This document shows, piece by piece, positions 23,114 to 35,400 of a DNA stretch of 64,000 bases. Under the pieces are notes generated by a model. The model searched no databases. It saw only the letters and a list, made by a program, of their open reading frames with translations, and was not told the origin of the DNA. Source of the stretch: Membranipora membranacea (Eukaryota > Bryozoa > Gymnolaemata > Cheilostomatida > Membraniporidae); the NCBI GenBank assembly GCA_914767715.1, contig OU612067.1, positions 28,122,162 to 28,186,161 on the forward strand, in the 5' to 3' direction. Every line of letters begins with the position of its first letter. The stretch's first letter is position 1. The position numbers and the translations under genes are program-made.

Positions 23114-24378
23114 ACACAAGTAAGAGGAGAGCAGCCAAACGGCATCAGCTCACTGTAGAAAAGGCAAAGCTGACAAAACAGGCTGAGATCTATAACAAGA
23201 ATAACCTTGGTGTATCAGTAGACTCAATCCTCGCAGCTGTGACCATGATGCAATTCCCTTGGTCAAGCAGATCTTGTGGTGAGTGACAATGCTTGTTATT
23301 CACTGTAGAAAATTTAGCTTGAACAGGATTTTGATTAATATTGATTGATAGCAACACAGAAACTCTTGTCGTTTGTGCCTCAGGGATGTGATATTGTATT
23401 GACTTGCAGTATCACATAATCAACTATCAATCGAAATAAAGTATACCGGTACCGCTATGTTACTGTGATAGCTGTTATCTGGTTTGTTGTAGTATCTCAA
23501 ATAACACCAGAAGTGCTGAAAGCTGTTGAAGATTTTTATCTTCTGAACCGCACCAAAGAGGAAATCCCCATCTTAGAGCGAAAAAGAGATAACATGATAA
23601 GAGTTCTCAGTGAGTATACCAAGCCTCAGTTATGATTTTTGGCTTGCGTGTGGTGATAAAACTATTGATACGCGCTTTCAGTATGCTGTAAATGCAGAAT
23701 CTTACAAAGGGTTCAAGTATCTCAGTTGGTTTATTAATCCTTAGAGCAAATTTGTATGACCAACAGTTTACAGGAAATAAGTTAGTTGTGTGTTCCTTGG
23801 TTGAAGGATGGTTAACACTAGTAAAATTTGTTTTCTAGGTATGAGATGCAGATCCTCGAAAAATGTTTTTCTACAAAGTATAGAAGATAGAGCAAGAGAC
23901 CTCTCACTGAACACTTTGAGGTAGGCTATAAGTTTCTAGTCAAATTTCAAGTCCGTTGCATATAAGAATGCTGTGGCTTGGGAGAGGTGGATATGAAATT
24001 ACCTGTTCATCGATTTATGTCTCAGTGATTTCTCGAAAAGAAATAAGATGAGGAGGACTGTCCTATCTGTGTATTTGCCTAAAACATCAGATGAATCAGC
24101 TAGGATGGATCTAATTGTTCTCACCTCTCTGTGATTTTGTCTGGAATGCATTGCAGTCTATGCCCAAGCCTCTTTTGAAAAGCATATATTGACAGAACTC
24201 AAACCCCTAAGGTTTTATTATCTGATGTTTCAGACATCGCCTTTGAAAACATGTCATGCACACATATTGTGTATCTGCTCAAAATCTATCATGGTTTTAC
24301 CTTTGGCCCGGGGACTTAATGATGATGTTTCAAGATGACCAGATGGAAGAAGATGGAGACATCAGTGAGGTGGATTAA
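23114..24378 (+). pseudogene. KDZ-type transposase C-terminal exons (tentative)
   Basis: Three exons, 23114-23278, 23493-23609 and 23839-23920, splice in matching phase 1 (donors GTGAGT at 23279 and 23610, GTAGGC at 23921). They encode a helical, charged stretch: KRRAAKRHQLTVEKAKLTKQ, VDSILAAVTMMQFPW, then FYLLNRTKEEIPILERK and CRSSKNVFLQSIED. This order (basic coiled helix, short FPW segment, R-x-x-EE-x-x-L helix) resembles the end of Kyakuja/Dileera/Zisupton transposases. A possible acidic tail ends at TAA 24376-24378 but its splice phase was not confirmed. The catalytic region is not in the window; 5' of these exons is the piggyBac end at 23082. The exons themselves show no break, so a host gene derived from a transposase is also possible. 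Confidence 0.45.
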
Positions 24379-25603
24379 TGGCATGGACGTCGCTGGTGTT
24401 TATCTTCAATCCTGTTCAGTGTTATGGAAAAGTTCAGGCTTGCTAGTACTAACTTTTAGCTGCATGCTATACTGAGATATTTTCAGATTGCTTTATATTT
24501 CTAGTATTCACCTTTTTTACACATGCATATATAATGATAAATACTTAGTTGTAGTAGTAGTTTTAGTGGTTTTCAGATTGTTGATCGGCCAAAATAACAA
24601 CTATTGAAAACCTTGCACACTTTGGCCATCATCTATTGTATATTAACTAAGTCAAAATTAATATTTATGGAAAAAATTACAAGCTTGTCATTTGAGTCAA
24701 TTTGTCTTATTCTTTCTTATCGATTCATGTAATAAAACACTTGTTAAAATTTCATGTTTGTGCTATGTTTATACTCCCGAGTAATAGGTGCGCATTCTTA
24801 CGGCAGGGACAACTCCTGATAAGCAACATAAGCACAGGCATTGCCCTTGTTCTCACCGCCGTCACCAAACTACCACCAAAATAGAGGTTCTTGGCATAAT
24901 ATTAGCGGATGCGAAACTTTCCAAAATTTAAATTCAACGTCAAAGTTGGTCGGCTTAGTCATTTCATGGATCGGTTGTGCAAGGTGTCTTAATTTTCCAT
25001 ACCGCATCACGCTATGACATTAGACATGATCCATTCGCAGATAACAAAAGTGGAGATAAACCTGGGAGTTCTTTGTAGACAATTGAGAGTTGAGATAGCT
25101 TAGAGATTAGGTCTGGGATGGTAATGAATGCAAAAGAGTAGTTTGAGATATGACCGTACCTTATGGAGAAAAGCCCCACCCATGGTAGAGTTACCCATCG
25201 CAACAGCCATATCAACTATGCGCATAGGGATATTTTAAACGGCGCATTGAATATGTACGATGGAAAGTTGCTGATGCATTGATGCTGAATTGTCATTAGC
25301 AAATATAGGGACTAGAAAAGATTAAAACCTCCAAACTCATCCGACACTAGAAATACTTGAGGTCTGAAACTTTAATATGCAGCATTGGATCAGGTTGTCC
25401 AAGCAATCAGTTTTCATTCATGGTGTGTATGATTGTATTGGCATCCAGTTATTCATCTTACCCTAACTGTTTTTCATTTTTATTGACAGGCTGGACATAT
25501 GGATGTCAAGTCATCTCTGCTCCACATAAGAAATGTCCAAGTAGAACAACTGCAAAGGAAGCCACCGTCACTATATATGGACATGAACATGATGAGTCTA
25601 GAT
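24379..25603. other. No supported gene
   Basis: AT-rich stretch. An exon-like piece after TATTGACAG (25490) is open for about 40 codons in one frame but has no motif. Confidence 0.4.
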
Positions 25604-25690
25604 CATGGGTGGGCAACCTTTTCTTGAGAAAGGCCACATTTTCCGCAGGCTCAACTCGAAAGGCCGCAACATATTTTTCAGGGATAAAAT
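25604..25690 (+). mobile_element. Possible hAT-type non-autonomous element end
   Basis: CATGGGTGGGCAACCTTTTC followed by AAAGGCCACA and AAAGGCCGCAAC resembles the terminal repeat of many hAT elements (CAGxGGTGGGCAAC..GGCCACA). It is similar in kind, not in detail, to the intact hAT MITE at 30383. No matching right end was found nearby, so it would be a truncated copy. Confidence 0.35.
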
Positions 25691-26089
25691 TGGAACTGGA
25701 CTAACAATTTTGGCACTTCCTATATTGTTAATACTCAGATTTGTGTAAAGAATACAGTGTGTTGCAAGAACCATTTTTGTTCTATCTAACACACTCTGTC
25801 GGCCCAGTCGGCTTTGTCGGTCAGTCGGCAAAGTCTTCGTGCCGATGATCAAAGCCGGGATGTTCTATTTTGTCATTCATGTTTGATGGCAGCAAAAAAA
25901 AGTAACTTTTTTCTCTGGTCTTGTTGTGAGATTTATAAATAAGATACCCCGTTTGTGCGTCCCTTCAGAGAAATAATAGCAAATTTTGACATGCAATGAT
26001 TTACCCTCAGCCTCAGGCAATGATTGATGTAATTTAGCTTGAGCACCTAATTATGTTCAGGTTATAGATATACTTTAAACTTTAGATAT

Positions 26090-26300
26090 CACCACAGTGG
26101 TGAACAGGGCAGATGTCTTCACAGACAAGGGATTCAACTGCTGGAATGACATCGGCAGAAGTCTTCTCCGACATGAGGGAACGAAACAACACAGAGAAGC
26201 AACAACAAAACTCTACTTAATGGCTTCGCAACCCCCTGTAAACGCACTGCTCAACAAGCAAATTGATAGTGATCAGCGCAGCAATAACGTGAATATGTAA
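26090..26300 (+). pseudogene. ZMYM/TTF-type hAT transposase N-terminal fragment
   Basis: The frame reads VFTDKGFNCWNDIGRSLLRH, then EGTKQHREATTKL, the F..kGF..W.......H..S..H spacing seen at the end of the TTF-type finger in hAT and ZMYM1-like proteins. It ends after 67 codons without the catalytic part. It cannot be joined by frame or splice to the hAT C-terminal piece at 18.9 kb. Confidence 0.6.
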
Positions 26301-26911
26301 AAAATGTTTAGTTTACACTTTAGAGGTAGAAAAATATTTACGAGACTTGCTGTTACAACTATTGAGGATATGTCCATGACGATGACCACTTTATGAACAA
26401 CTTTCTTGCTAAATGCCCCTCAGGCAGGGATCGAACAATTAAACACAGAAGTGCCCTTGGTAAAGACTGTTTTTTGAGGCATGCTATCCATATTTTAAAT
26501 GATATTCTCTTTCAATCATCCATCAGTGTTTAAACTTATTTTTCTTGTATGTGCTGGCTCCTTTTCAGTATGAACACCCTTATCTCGCAACATATTATTT
26601 TATGTTAGTGATAGAATACAATCAATCAATCAATCAATATGACATTCATCTGAAACAAAATTGGCAGCTGATTTATCCATTCTTTGAGTGATGCACATTA
26701 GAATATCAAGATTAAAATTATTTCTGCTACAGAGTTTAGAGGAGGTTGGTCGGTCTCCCTCCGTGGCTGATGTCGTTGTTGTCAATTAATAGATAGTGAT
26801 ATATACCGAACGACTAGGAGTTATGTTAAGATCTTAACCCAGCCTCTGGTGTAAGCCTATAAGCGTGCTTTTCTGTTGTTAATAATTATTTTTATTTTTT
26901 ACTATTTCAGG

Positions 26912-27782
26912 ATATGTATAGCTGTCTACAAACTGGCTTCCTGTGGAGAGTATCGTGCTGTTACTAAAGCATTTGGAGTCCGCATCACTTCGGTGCATCG
27001 ATGCCTCTACTTATTCTGCAGAGCGATGTCTGCACGGAAGCGGCAGTATATTAAATGGTACAAAACAGAAGGTGCTATCAACATCGCCACCAGAACAGAA
27101 GCCAAGTACAAATATCCCCAAAGTATAGGGGCTATTGAAGGCTCTCATATTGCCATCACACCTCCAGCTGATGGTTACGCTGACTTTATATGTAGAAAAC
27201 AGTATCCATCTATAGTACTACAAGCTGTTGTAGATGTCAACCTCAAGTTCAGGGATACATATGCTACACTACAGGGTCTGCACATGATGATGCTGTGTGG
27301 AGGCGCTCATCTCTGTTTGAGACAATTAATCGCTCAATGTTCAAAAATTATAGAGTTTAAGATGGCCACACTGTGCCTCTTCACATTTTGGGAGACCCAG
27401 CATGTCTCCTGCAATTATTAAAGGGTATGTGGGACGCAACTTGTCAACCATTCAGAAAAGCTTCAATGTCTATCACAGCAGTGCCAGGATGTGTGTCGAG
27501 ATTGCGTTTGGCAGGCTAAAGAGCCGATGGAGGATTTTGAAAAAACGTATGGATCTCGACTACCGTTTTGCACCGAAGATCATAACTACGTGTTGCATCT
27601 TGCACAACATATGTGAAGAACATGGTCTAGGAGTTCCACAAGAGATGGCTGTTGCCGCAGATGCTGGGCTATACCCTCAGCCCGAACAACCAGCTGACAG
27701 ACATGTCAACAACGAGGCAAAGGAGATAAGTTGCATCATGGAATATGTATTGTATCAATTTATATGTCATGTTTATTTGTGA
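26912..27782 (+). pseudogene. Harbinger (PIF) transposase, frameshifted, first Asp changed
   Basis: After the acceptor at 26911 the protein shows the DDE_Tnp_4 pattern: a helical region (AVTKAFGVRITSVHRCL), IGAIEGSHIAITPP (family: DG-x-H-I-P-I), FICRKQYPSIVLQAVVD, then in other frames GSAHDDAVW, GDPACLL and [20 protein letters not shown]. At least two frame changes (near 27277 and 27410) and a TAA near 27359 are needed to read it through. The first catalytic position is Glu instead of Asp (IEGSH). A C-terminal acidic tail ends at 27780-27782. It is dead as a transposase. Confidence 0.8.
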
Positions 27783-27829
27783 ATACTATGTATTAAAAGA
27801 AGATTAATACTTATATATTTGTTCCAGGA

Positions 27830-27935
27830 TGGTGAAAGGGGGTTACAAAGCATGGATATCGAAAGAATGCGTCCATTTAATTAATCCAAAGAAAGACACT
27901 TGGCTTGATGACAAAATTATTGATCAAATTCTAGA
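27830..27935 (+). CDS. Single exon with possible Ulp1/C48-like start (tentative)
   Basis: Bounded by TTGTTCCAG (acceptor at 27829) and GTGAGT (donor at 27936). In the frame from ATG 27832 it ends TWLDDKIIDQILE, which fits the WL-x-D-x-x-I-x-x-x-L motif at the start of Ulp1-type SUMO protease domains, often found with KDZ-like elements. No catalytic His/Asp/Cys exon was recognised downstream. Confidence 0.3.
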
Positions 27936-28516
27936 GTGAGTAGATGTTTGTAGAGGAGACTGCATCTTTATATTTTGGTCAGTTTTTGGCTCATGAAAAA
28001 CACATGTTTTTATTATTATCATTCAATCCGCAAGCACTCTATTGTGATCTAAATATGTTTTAGGCTGGTGAAGCGAGACAGGGTGAAAGAATAGGTGGTA
28101 TGGTCATCTGCAATTAACCAGTATAATCTGGACAACAGAAGGAAATAGGATGTGCCTGTATTCTAACCGGGAGTGATACAACCGTCGACCAATGCAAAGG
28201 TCCATAGCTATAGTCCCTAGATGGCCACAGAAATAGGGTGATGTAGGTAATAAACACATGAGACCAATTTCCAAAAAAAATATCATTCAACCATCTAGGG
28301 CTGATTCAGAGGTCCCATCAGAATTGCGATGCCATAATGAGTAAGAAAAGACTACAAATCTACAGGAGAATACTCAGTTAGAAAATGAAAGAGAACTGTG
28401 TTTAGATGGCTTTATTGTTAGCTGCCATTATCTACTGTACTAAGTCGATTGATAAATAATTAATCTGAAAAGAACAAGTACCTGTTGAGTTATAGTTTGC
28501 TCCAGCTGCAACTCAG

Positions 28517-28894
28517 AACAGAGAGATAGCCAGGAGGAAACATCTTTTACAAAGCAAAGTCGTCACAAATGACTGGTGTACTTGTGGAAACTGTTGGCCA
28601 GCTGTGCATGCCGAATCATCCTATGATGTTACATGTTGCCAGAAGAAGGAGACTTGTAAGGCTGTTTGTGGACAGAACGAACTCTTTGGAGATGACAAGA
28701 AGTATCAATGTATCAATGGATATACCTCATTTTTTCACTTTTGTCTTTATGCCATGCCCCTGGAGCGTATTGCAAACCTATACAAGATTGATGATGTTGA
28801 TATGAGAGTCCTGGACAGGAATAGCAAGTTGTGCCATGTGGCCTACAGTCCTGGGAAACATACTATTTTTAATGCTTCTACTGGTTTTTGGTAA
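28517..28894 (+). CDS. P2X7-type C-terminal cytoplasmic domain exon
   Basis: One frame, open from the acceptor ...CAACTCAG (28516) to TAA at 28892-28894. It shows the Cys pattern of the P2X7 intracellular (ballast-like) domain: NDWCTCGNCWPAVHAESS, VTCCQKKETC, then QCINGYTSFFHFCLYAMPLE and the final KLCHVAYSPG, where the family usually has a YR-x-x-AYR-x-F-type ending. In vertebrates this domain follows the P2X7 channel; in invertebrate genomes it often occurs apart from it. No P2X channel exons were seen here. The last about 20 codons no longer match, so either a donor near 28853 was missed or the end is decayed. Confidence 0.6.
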   Translation, partial: NREIARRKHLLQSKVVTNDWCTCGNCWPAVHAESSYDVTCCQKKETCKAVCGQNELFGDDKKYQCINGYTSFFHFCLYAMPLERIANLYKIDDVDMRVLDRNSKLCHVAYSPGKHTIFNASTGFW

Positions 28895-30374
28895 ATCCGG
28901 TTTTTAGTGTAGCAATGACCGTCAAAAATTGTGTGCAGTGCCAAGAGTGATTTGTCACACCTACGTTTAGACAAGGACTACGCTGTTAAAGGTACTTGGG
29001 ATATGACTCACAGTTATGGAAAGAAAAGATCAGGTTGCTGGATACTGACTATAAGGAAGCCCTTACCAGCAAAGTGGTAATGAGCTAATGTATGTAATCA
29101 GTGGTGTTTCAAAAAAAAGTTCTCATGAATACAAGTGTAAGTGTGGCCAAGTATATAAACCCTGACACAAAGCATTTGTCCTGTTCCTTCTAATTTGATG
29201 AAAATTCCAAAATTTGAGATACTCTAGAATGCCAGACTGAAAAAAACCCATCCAAATCAGAACTGCCAGCATCATGCTCTCTGGGATTGTCTTCCCTCTG
29301 CTCAATCTATCAGCAATCTGCAATGACCAACTGCACACCACACTTCAAAAGCACACCTCAAACTATTCAGAGATGTTAAAACTGAATGATAAGGACAGAA
29401 AAAAAAAAAAAACTTGTGTCCTGTTCAAATAGTGAGGCCAGTGAGTCATCATCCAAACTTTAGGGATGAAGTCACCCATAGTACGTACACCGGAACTCTA
29501 CCGACGGGAATATGTTGAAAAAAAAGAGTAAAAAATAGGTGTTTTTCGACTAAGCTAGGAATGGCAGTAACAGGTCAAATCAGCTACACCAGCAAGACCA
29601 CCCACTAAGTACCAAAAAAAGAGAGGTAAGATTTGAAAAAAAACAGGACAAACTTGTCCACAAGAGGTAAATACCAATAAGAAAACAAATTACCAAAAAA
29701 ATACAGGTGTGTGGACATGAACCACCTGAAGCAGCTATCGGGGAAAAGAACATATTCACACTAAACGGGAATTAGTCTGTCATTTCTCGAAAATTTTGTT
29801 CAACTGCCCTGGAGACGAAAGAACCGTAGCTTAGCATTATCTTATCTTGCCTAATGATGTTAGGAGTGACCACTTACCTCAAACTCCTGTAGCAGACTGA
29901 AGCAGCTCGACACACGCTGTCTGTCTACATGCTATAGCTATATCTAAAGCTGAAAAAGAAGACCTCATATAACAAGTATCTCTTAATGGATAAAAGTTTT
30001 TTTTTATTCAAGCTATTTCAGCTATTAAAGTGTCTAGGAAAGCAAGAAACAACCACAGCTCGTATCAAAGCTTTGACATTGCAATTAACAAAAAAAGTAA
30101 ATTATTTTGCAGAAGGACATTATTGAATGATGTAACCTAATTTAAAGTGCGGAAACCAAGGATCTAGAAGGGTCTAGAGTATGTTATCTCCCCTGTTACG
30201 GATTGACACTAAAATATCTTTGACTACGCTACCGTTGTCCAATACTTTTTTTGATAATTTCTAGTGTAAGTGGAGCAGCCTCGTAGCTGTTCTAGGTAAG
30301 CCCAGGCTAGGCTTCCTGCTGTACTGTAAGAGGATCATCATTTAAATGTGAATCCGTGACAGGGCAACGACATA
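28895..30374. other. No supported gene; A-rich patches
   Basis: Contains an A13 run at 29399-29411 and several shorter A runs, possibly tails of old retroposed copies. No open frame of note. Confidence 0.45.
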
Positions 30375-30382
30375 CTCTAGAC

Positions 30383-30898
30383 CAGGGGTGCCCAACCTAT
30401 GGCTCATGAGCCACCTCGGCTCATTTTGGCTTTTTGGGTGGCTCATTTTAATATTTGCAAATTTCACGCGCTTTTTGGCGCGAATTTCATGCGTTCAATT
30501 CATGCATGTACAATGTGCATTAAATGTATGTATAGTGTATACAAGTTCAATGTACTGGGTGCCTGCATTGTAATATGTGTGCAGAGTTGTCTTCTTGCAG
30601 ACTTGCCAACCTAAATTTTCCAAAATGCTTACAAAAATTTGCAAAATGCTTAAAATGCTTACAAAACTCCAGGGCACCTTATATGACCAGAAATTGCCTC
30701 AAAATTTTTTTCGCGCTACGCGCATAATCTCACACAATGACTTTGCTTTGGAATTTTTGCCAACACTTATACATGAATGAATATGATACATATATATCAC
30801 TGACTGTTTCCATGTTGTCTACATGCGACGTGGTCAGCTCATTTGGTTTAATTGATTTTTGAAATGGCTCATGTGAGAGAAAAGGTTGGGCACCCCTG
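30383..30898. mobile_element. hAT-type MITE, 516 bp, perfect TIRs and 8-bp TSD
   Basis: The element starts CAGGGGTGCCCAACCT (30383-30398) and ends with its exact inverse (30883-30898), giving 16-bp perfect terminal inverted repeats of hAT type. The flanks CTCTAGAC (30375-30382) and CTCTAGAC (30899-30906) form an exact 8-bp target duplication, the size hAT elements make. It has no transposase frame, so it was moved in trans. The perfect ends suggest it is fairly young compared with the other transposons here. Confidence 0.93.
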
Positions 30899-30906
30899 CT
30901 CTAGAC

Positions 30907-32434
30907 CCTTCAAGACCCTGGATTTTCGCGCTTTGAATTAGGTTTCATCATTCAACAATGTCCTTGTGCGAAAAAATTTAGTTTTTTGCTCATTGCAATG
31001 CAAAGCTTTGATATGAAGAGTGTTTGTTTTTTGCCTTCCTAGGCACTTCAATTACTCTGCCCAATTGTTTTAGTTGAAATCAGGACTGCAAATAATCTCC
31101 TATAATTTAGTGATTTTCTGGTAACAGCTTAGAATGTGCCAACCAAACTGTACGGCTTAGATAAAACAATCCCCAAGCTGGCATGTAGATGTACGTACGA
31201 AAATCAAATACACAGAACTAAAAATCATCTACAACAGATGTGGCGATCAACTCGGCAATGTAAGGTAATAACTATTACACAAACCTGTTCTCCCTTTGGG
31301 ATCTGGTGTAGTCATATCGACACCATACTGTATAAGTCTGGCTATCACTATATCTTTGCCTTCCTACCAAGAGATAAAACAATAAATATGGTGTTCATGA
31401 CTATAAAAGAGGTCATCTTCCCAGTTCTAAGATTTAAATGTTACTCCATTAGAAATGTAAGGTTTTGAGCTGAAGTTTTGGAGTTCTTCCAATATATTAT
31501 TCTATTTGCAAGTGTAGCGACACAATCTAAATAAATTGGACTGACAAAATCATGAGACAAGTGGATTCACAACATAATAAACAAATTGCATGAATTGAGC
31601 TTCCCTATACCAAAGATTATATATACTTTCGGATAGTCATTGCCAATACTATGATGAACACTAGCATGATTAGTGGCCTAGCCTAACAACCAACACAAAA
31701 TAGGTAAAATAAAGTAGTCACTGTGAAAATATTTGTGAGCTGGCACATAAAACGTTGGCGCTATTATTATCAAAATATTGAAGTGTAAAACAAATTTTCT
31801 GTCTAAAAAAGTGCACAATATGAGCATGAAACAGCGTTTTGCGTCAACCCTTCCTTCTATTCATCTTACCCAAGTCAAGCTAGATCCAATGAAGCTAAGA
31901 TATCCATAAAATTTTTGTTGTGTTGAAAGACGCTGTTTATTCATACTATTATTTAGCAATCCAAAGACTGATGTAGGATCAAAGCTTGTCAGGCACTTGT
32001 CCAACACACTTCTTGATATAAACTGACAAATATGATTCAGCTAACAAGCCAACTGTTTTCACTCAATATGGCCTACTGTAATTAAGGACAATCCCTAATA
32101 GAAACTGCATGCTCTCATGCTCAGAAAATTGACAATAGCTTATCAATAATGTCTTATGTTTGTAGCAATTTTGGGTAGCTTATCATAAGCTGTCATTAAA
32201 AGCATTATGCCACAAAATTAATATTTCCTATAAGAACGTAAGGCCTGATGGATTTCCCTAAAAGTAAATAATATTCATGTCATCCATTATCTTTAGTTGG
32301 GAATTTCCAGTGATAATAGTTTGCAAATCCCTCAGAGCTAACATGACATGTGATATATTATATAACTTATTTTTGTATGTATTTACATCATGTAAGAAAT
32401 GGCATATCGTACCTTGGCAGCCAGATGTAGACAC
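30907..32434. other. No supported gene
   Basis: AT-rich sequence with a 110-codon frame (31136-31468, plus) that shows no motif. Downstream flank of the ankyrin gene. Confidence 0.45.
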
Positions 32435-35400
32435 TTAAGGCCTATTATCAGTCTGTTGTAGGGTCTCTATAACATCATCATTGAGATGGTCTATCACCCA
32501 CTCTAGAGAGGACACAATCCCAGCCTCACATACCAAGTGTACACAACTCTGCCCCAGACTGTTAGGCTGTGTGATAGATCCACCATGAGACAGTATCATG
32601 TCAGATATCTCTAAGAAACCTATAAAAGCATTGATAGTGTCAATTTCTGGTTAGACAGATATCAAAAGCTTACTCAAGTAAAGAGGGGCGCGAATTGTAA
32701 GCTGATTTCCCATTGGGCTATATCTAAGCTGAGGGGTAGAGTGACACGTCCAAACTGACACATGGGGCACATGTATAATACATAATATACAGTAATTACA
32801 AAGAATGTAGGTCTGAGGGCTGCATCACATTTTTTGACTTTAAAGAAGAGCCTTATTAAAAGGGACACAAGGGACACTGTGCTTATTGATGCATTGTAGC
32901 CTTGTCACATAGCCCCGTGCCAAGGTCAGATGCGTTGTGTTCTGATCCAGGGATATAGTCCATGGGCCCAATTTTTCAGCTTATTAAGTAGAGCTTCAAA
33001 ATGAAGTAGGTCCAGCTTGGTTGTTAGGCTGGCTCATTGCTTATAACGGACATACAATATATTCTCAACTCGCACGTTATTGTGATTTGGACCTTACGAA
33101 GTCATTGCAATAGCAGATTGTTGAGCCCTTCCTAAATTTATCTTACCACTACGAAGTGTGTCCATCAACGGTGAGCAACCACAGCTGTCCTTGCAGTTCA
33201 CATCACAGGAGCACATGTCGCTAGTCAGCATGAGCTCAACAACTTGCATACATACCATTTATTGCTACAACAGAGAAAAAGAGATCAACAATGAATATCA
33301 TAGTTTCCAAGAACACAAAGTTCATTGATATTATTGTCGTGATTGGTTCAATCAATAATCTCAAGCTGAACACGAATATGTCTTGACCACTGTATTAAGG
33401 AGAAATGTCAACAAATGAACATAGAGCACTCATAGTTCCAGACCACTTATAGTAGCCACCAAGCATCAGTTCTTAGAGACACAGGGTAGTATTAAAGGAT
33501 GCAAATAAATGATACTATCAATAATACGAAAAATTCACATACCAGCCGTATGAAGAGGTGTTCGTTCATTTTTACTAACGTTGTTACAGCTCGTAGGATC
33601 CTTCTGTAGCAAATAGTTAACAATCTCAACACTTCCCTCTCTGTAGAATAAAAAAAAAATTGATGGCAAATGCATAGTATCAGTAGCAATAATTTGGGTT
33701 ATCATTGGGAGATGATAAATACATCCATTGCACATGTATTTCAATTAGACAAACAGCAATGCTCTAAAACATATCCTTGAGGGGCAAATATCAGCAGCAG
33801 TTTAGTTCAGGTAATGTGTGGGGATTTTATGTTAGGACAAATTTTCGCTCGCTGAGGAGTTGATGCACATATATCGTGACAATCTCTTGTATCACATCAT
33901 ATACTTTATATTTGGGTGTATCATGTGAGCAGGTTTCAGCATTTAAAACCTAATTTTAAGACAGTCTGAGCCACATCTTAGCCATCAATCAATTAATCAT
34001 ACCAATATTATGAAATCAATAACATTATTTCCTTCTGCCTAAAAAGCTATTTCAGAATGCAAATCATCAATTGTTGGTCCTGGGTTCCAGACCAACATGT
34101 GGCACACATCACGAATACCAGTTCATCAAATATGAGAAATTCATTGGGCGTGCAGTTTAGTAGGTGTTTGGTTGGTGTTTGGTAGGCGTTTGGTAGGCGT
34201 TTGTTAGGCGTTTGGTAGGAAATACATGTGACAGCATGGTAAGACATGTAGACAAGGCGGGGATGATGGTGTAAGGGTGGTGATGGTGGAATGGACTGTG
34301 CTGTGGGATGAGAGAAAACAACCCTGAGTAATGAATAGTGGGCATGGCATTGAATTCCATATCTGGAATAGCAGTATTACCTTTCTTTTGCCAAACAATG
34401 GGTGAGCAAAATCAGCCAGTCTCTAGTAGCATTTCAGGAAAGCCAAAATCAAAGCCATTGCATGGATTTTATTACTGCTTGCAGTTTTGTAAACAAGTCA
34501 ATTTCCCAGGCTATAGCCAATCAAATCAACATCAGGCGAGTCCCTGTTATAAGTGTTCTTACTGTATGATGTTATAATACTTTTTCCATGATATGAGAAG
34601 CATTTTATTCAGTGGGGCATGGTAATTTGCGCCATTTACTTATGAACCAAACATTACCATCTAAACTGCCTAAGTACCTTGTATTTTATTAACTGATGCT
34701 CAGAGACATACCTGGCAGCGATGTGGAAGGGATTCCAGCCATCTTTGTTGATTCTTGTAAGAGAAGCACATTGCTCAACAAGCAGTTTGATCGGTTCTAT
34801 ATCTGTCTTAGCACATGCCATCATCAGCGGTGTCCTAAAACAGTGTCATTTGGGGACAATATCAATTATAGTAATGCTAACATCAATTAGCTGTGACTCA
34901 TGTGGTAAACGTAGAATGCAAAAAAAGTTGCTAATAGCTTGTATCATTAGGCCTACACGAAAAAAGATGATTTGATATACCAACCAGTCAGCCATCTTGA
35001 GAAAGTTAATTGAGGACCTCATTCTCAATCAGTATTTTCATCACATTCATATTAGAAGCTGATGAAGCTTTGTGTAGTGCAGTCTTCTCATCACTGTTAG
35101 TACTGTCAATACTTATATCCTCAAGTAACAAGGCCGTCATTTCGGCTGTCCCCATTCGGGCAGCGACATCACCTATAAATATGATGAGACTTTAGAGGTC
35201 AATAGATTATTTAATGTAAGCACCACGTTAGGGACTGTAATATTTGATGTGCCTTCTTGAAATTTCAGCTGACCATAGATCACATTGTAACAAAATGCTC
35301 CAATCGATTAACCGTAGTCAGAAGCTACAATATACATTCTGTTGGCATTGCTGTTCAGCATGGCTCCTTCTAACAACATAGTTAACTTAGTATAATGATT

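Noticed and set aside
31136-31468. 110-codon plus-strand gene
   Set aside because: No motif, no splice context and composition like its surroundings.
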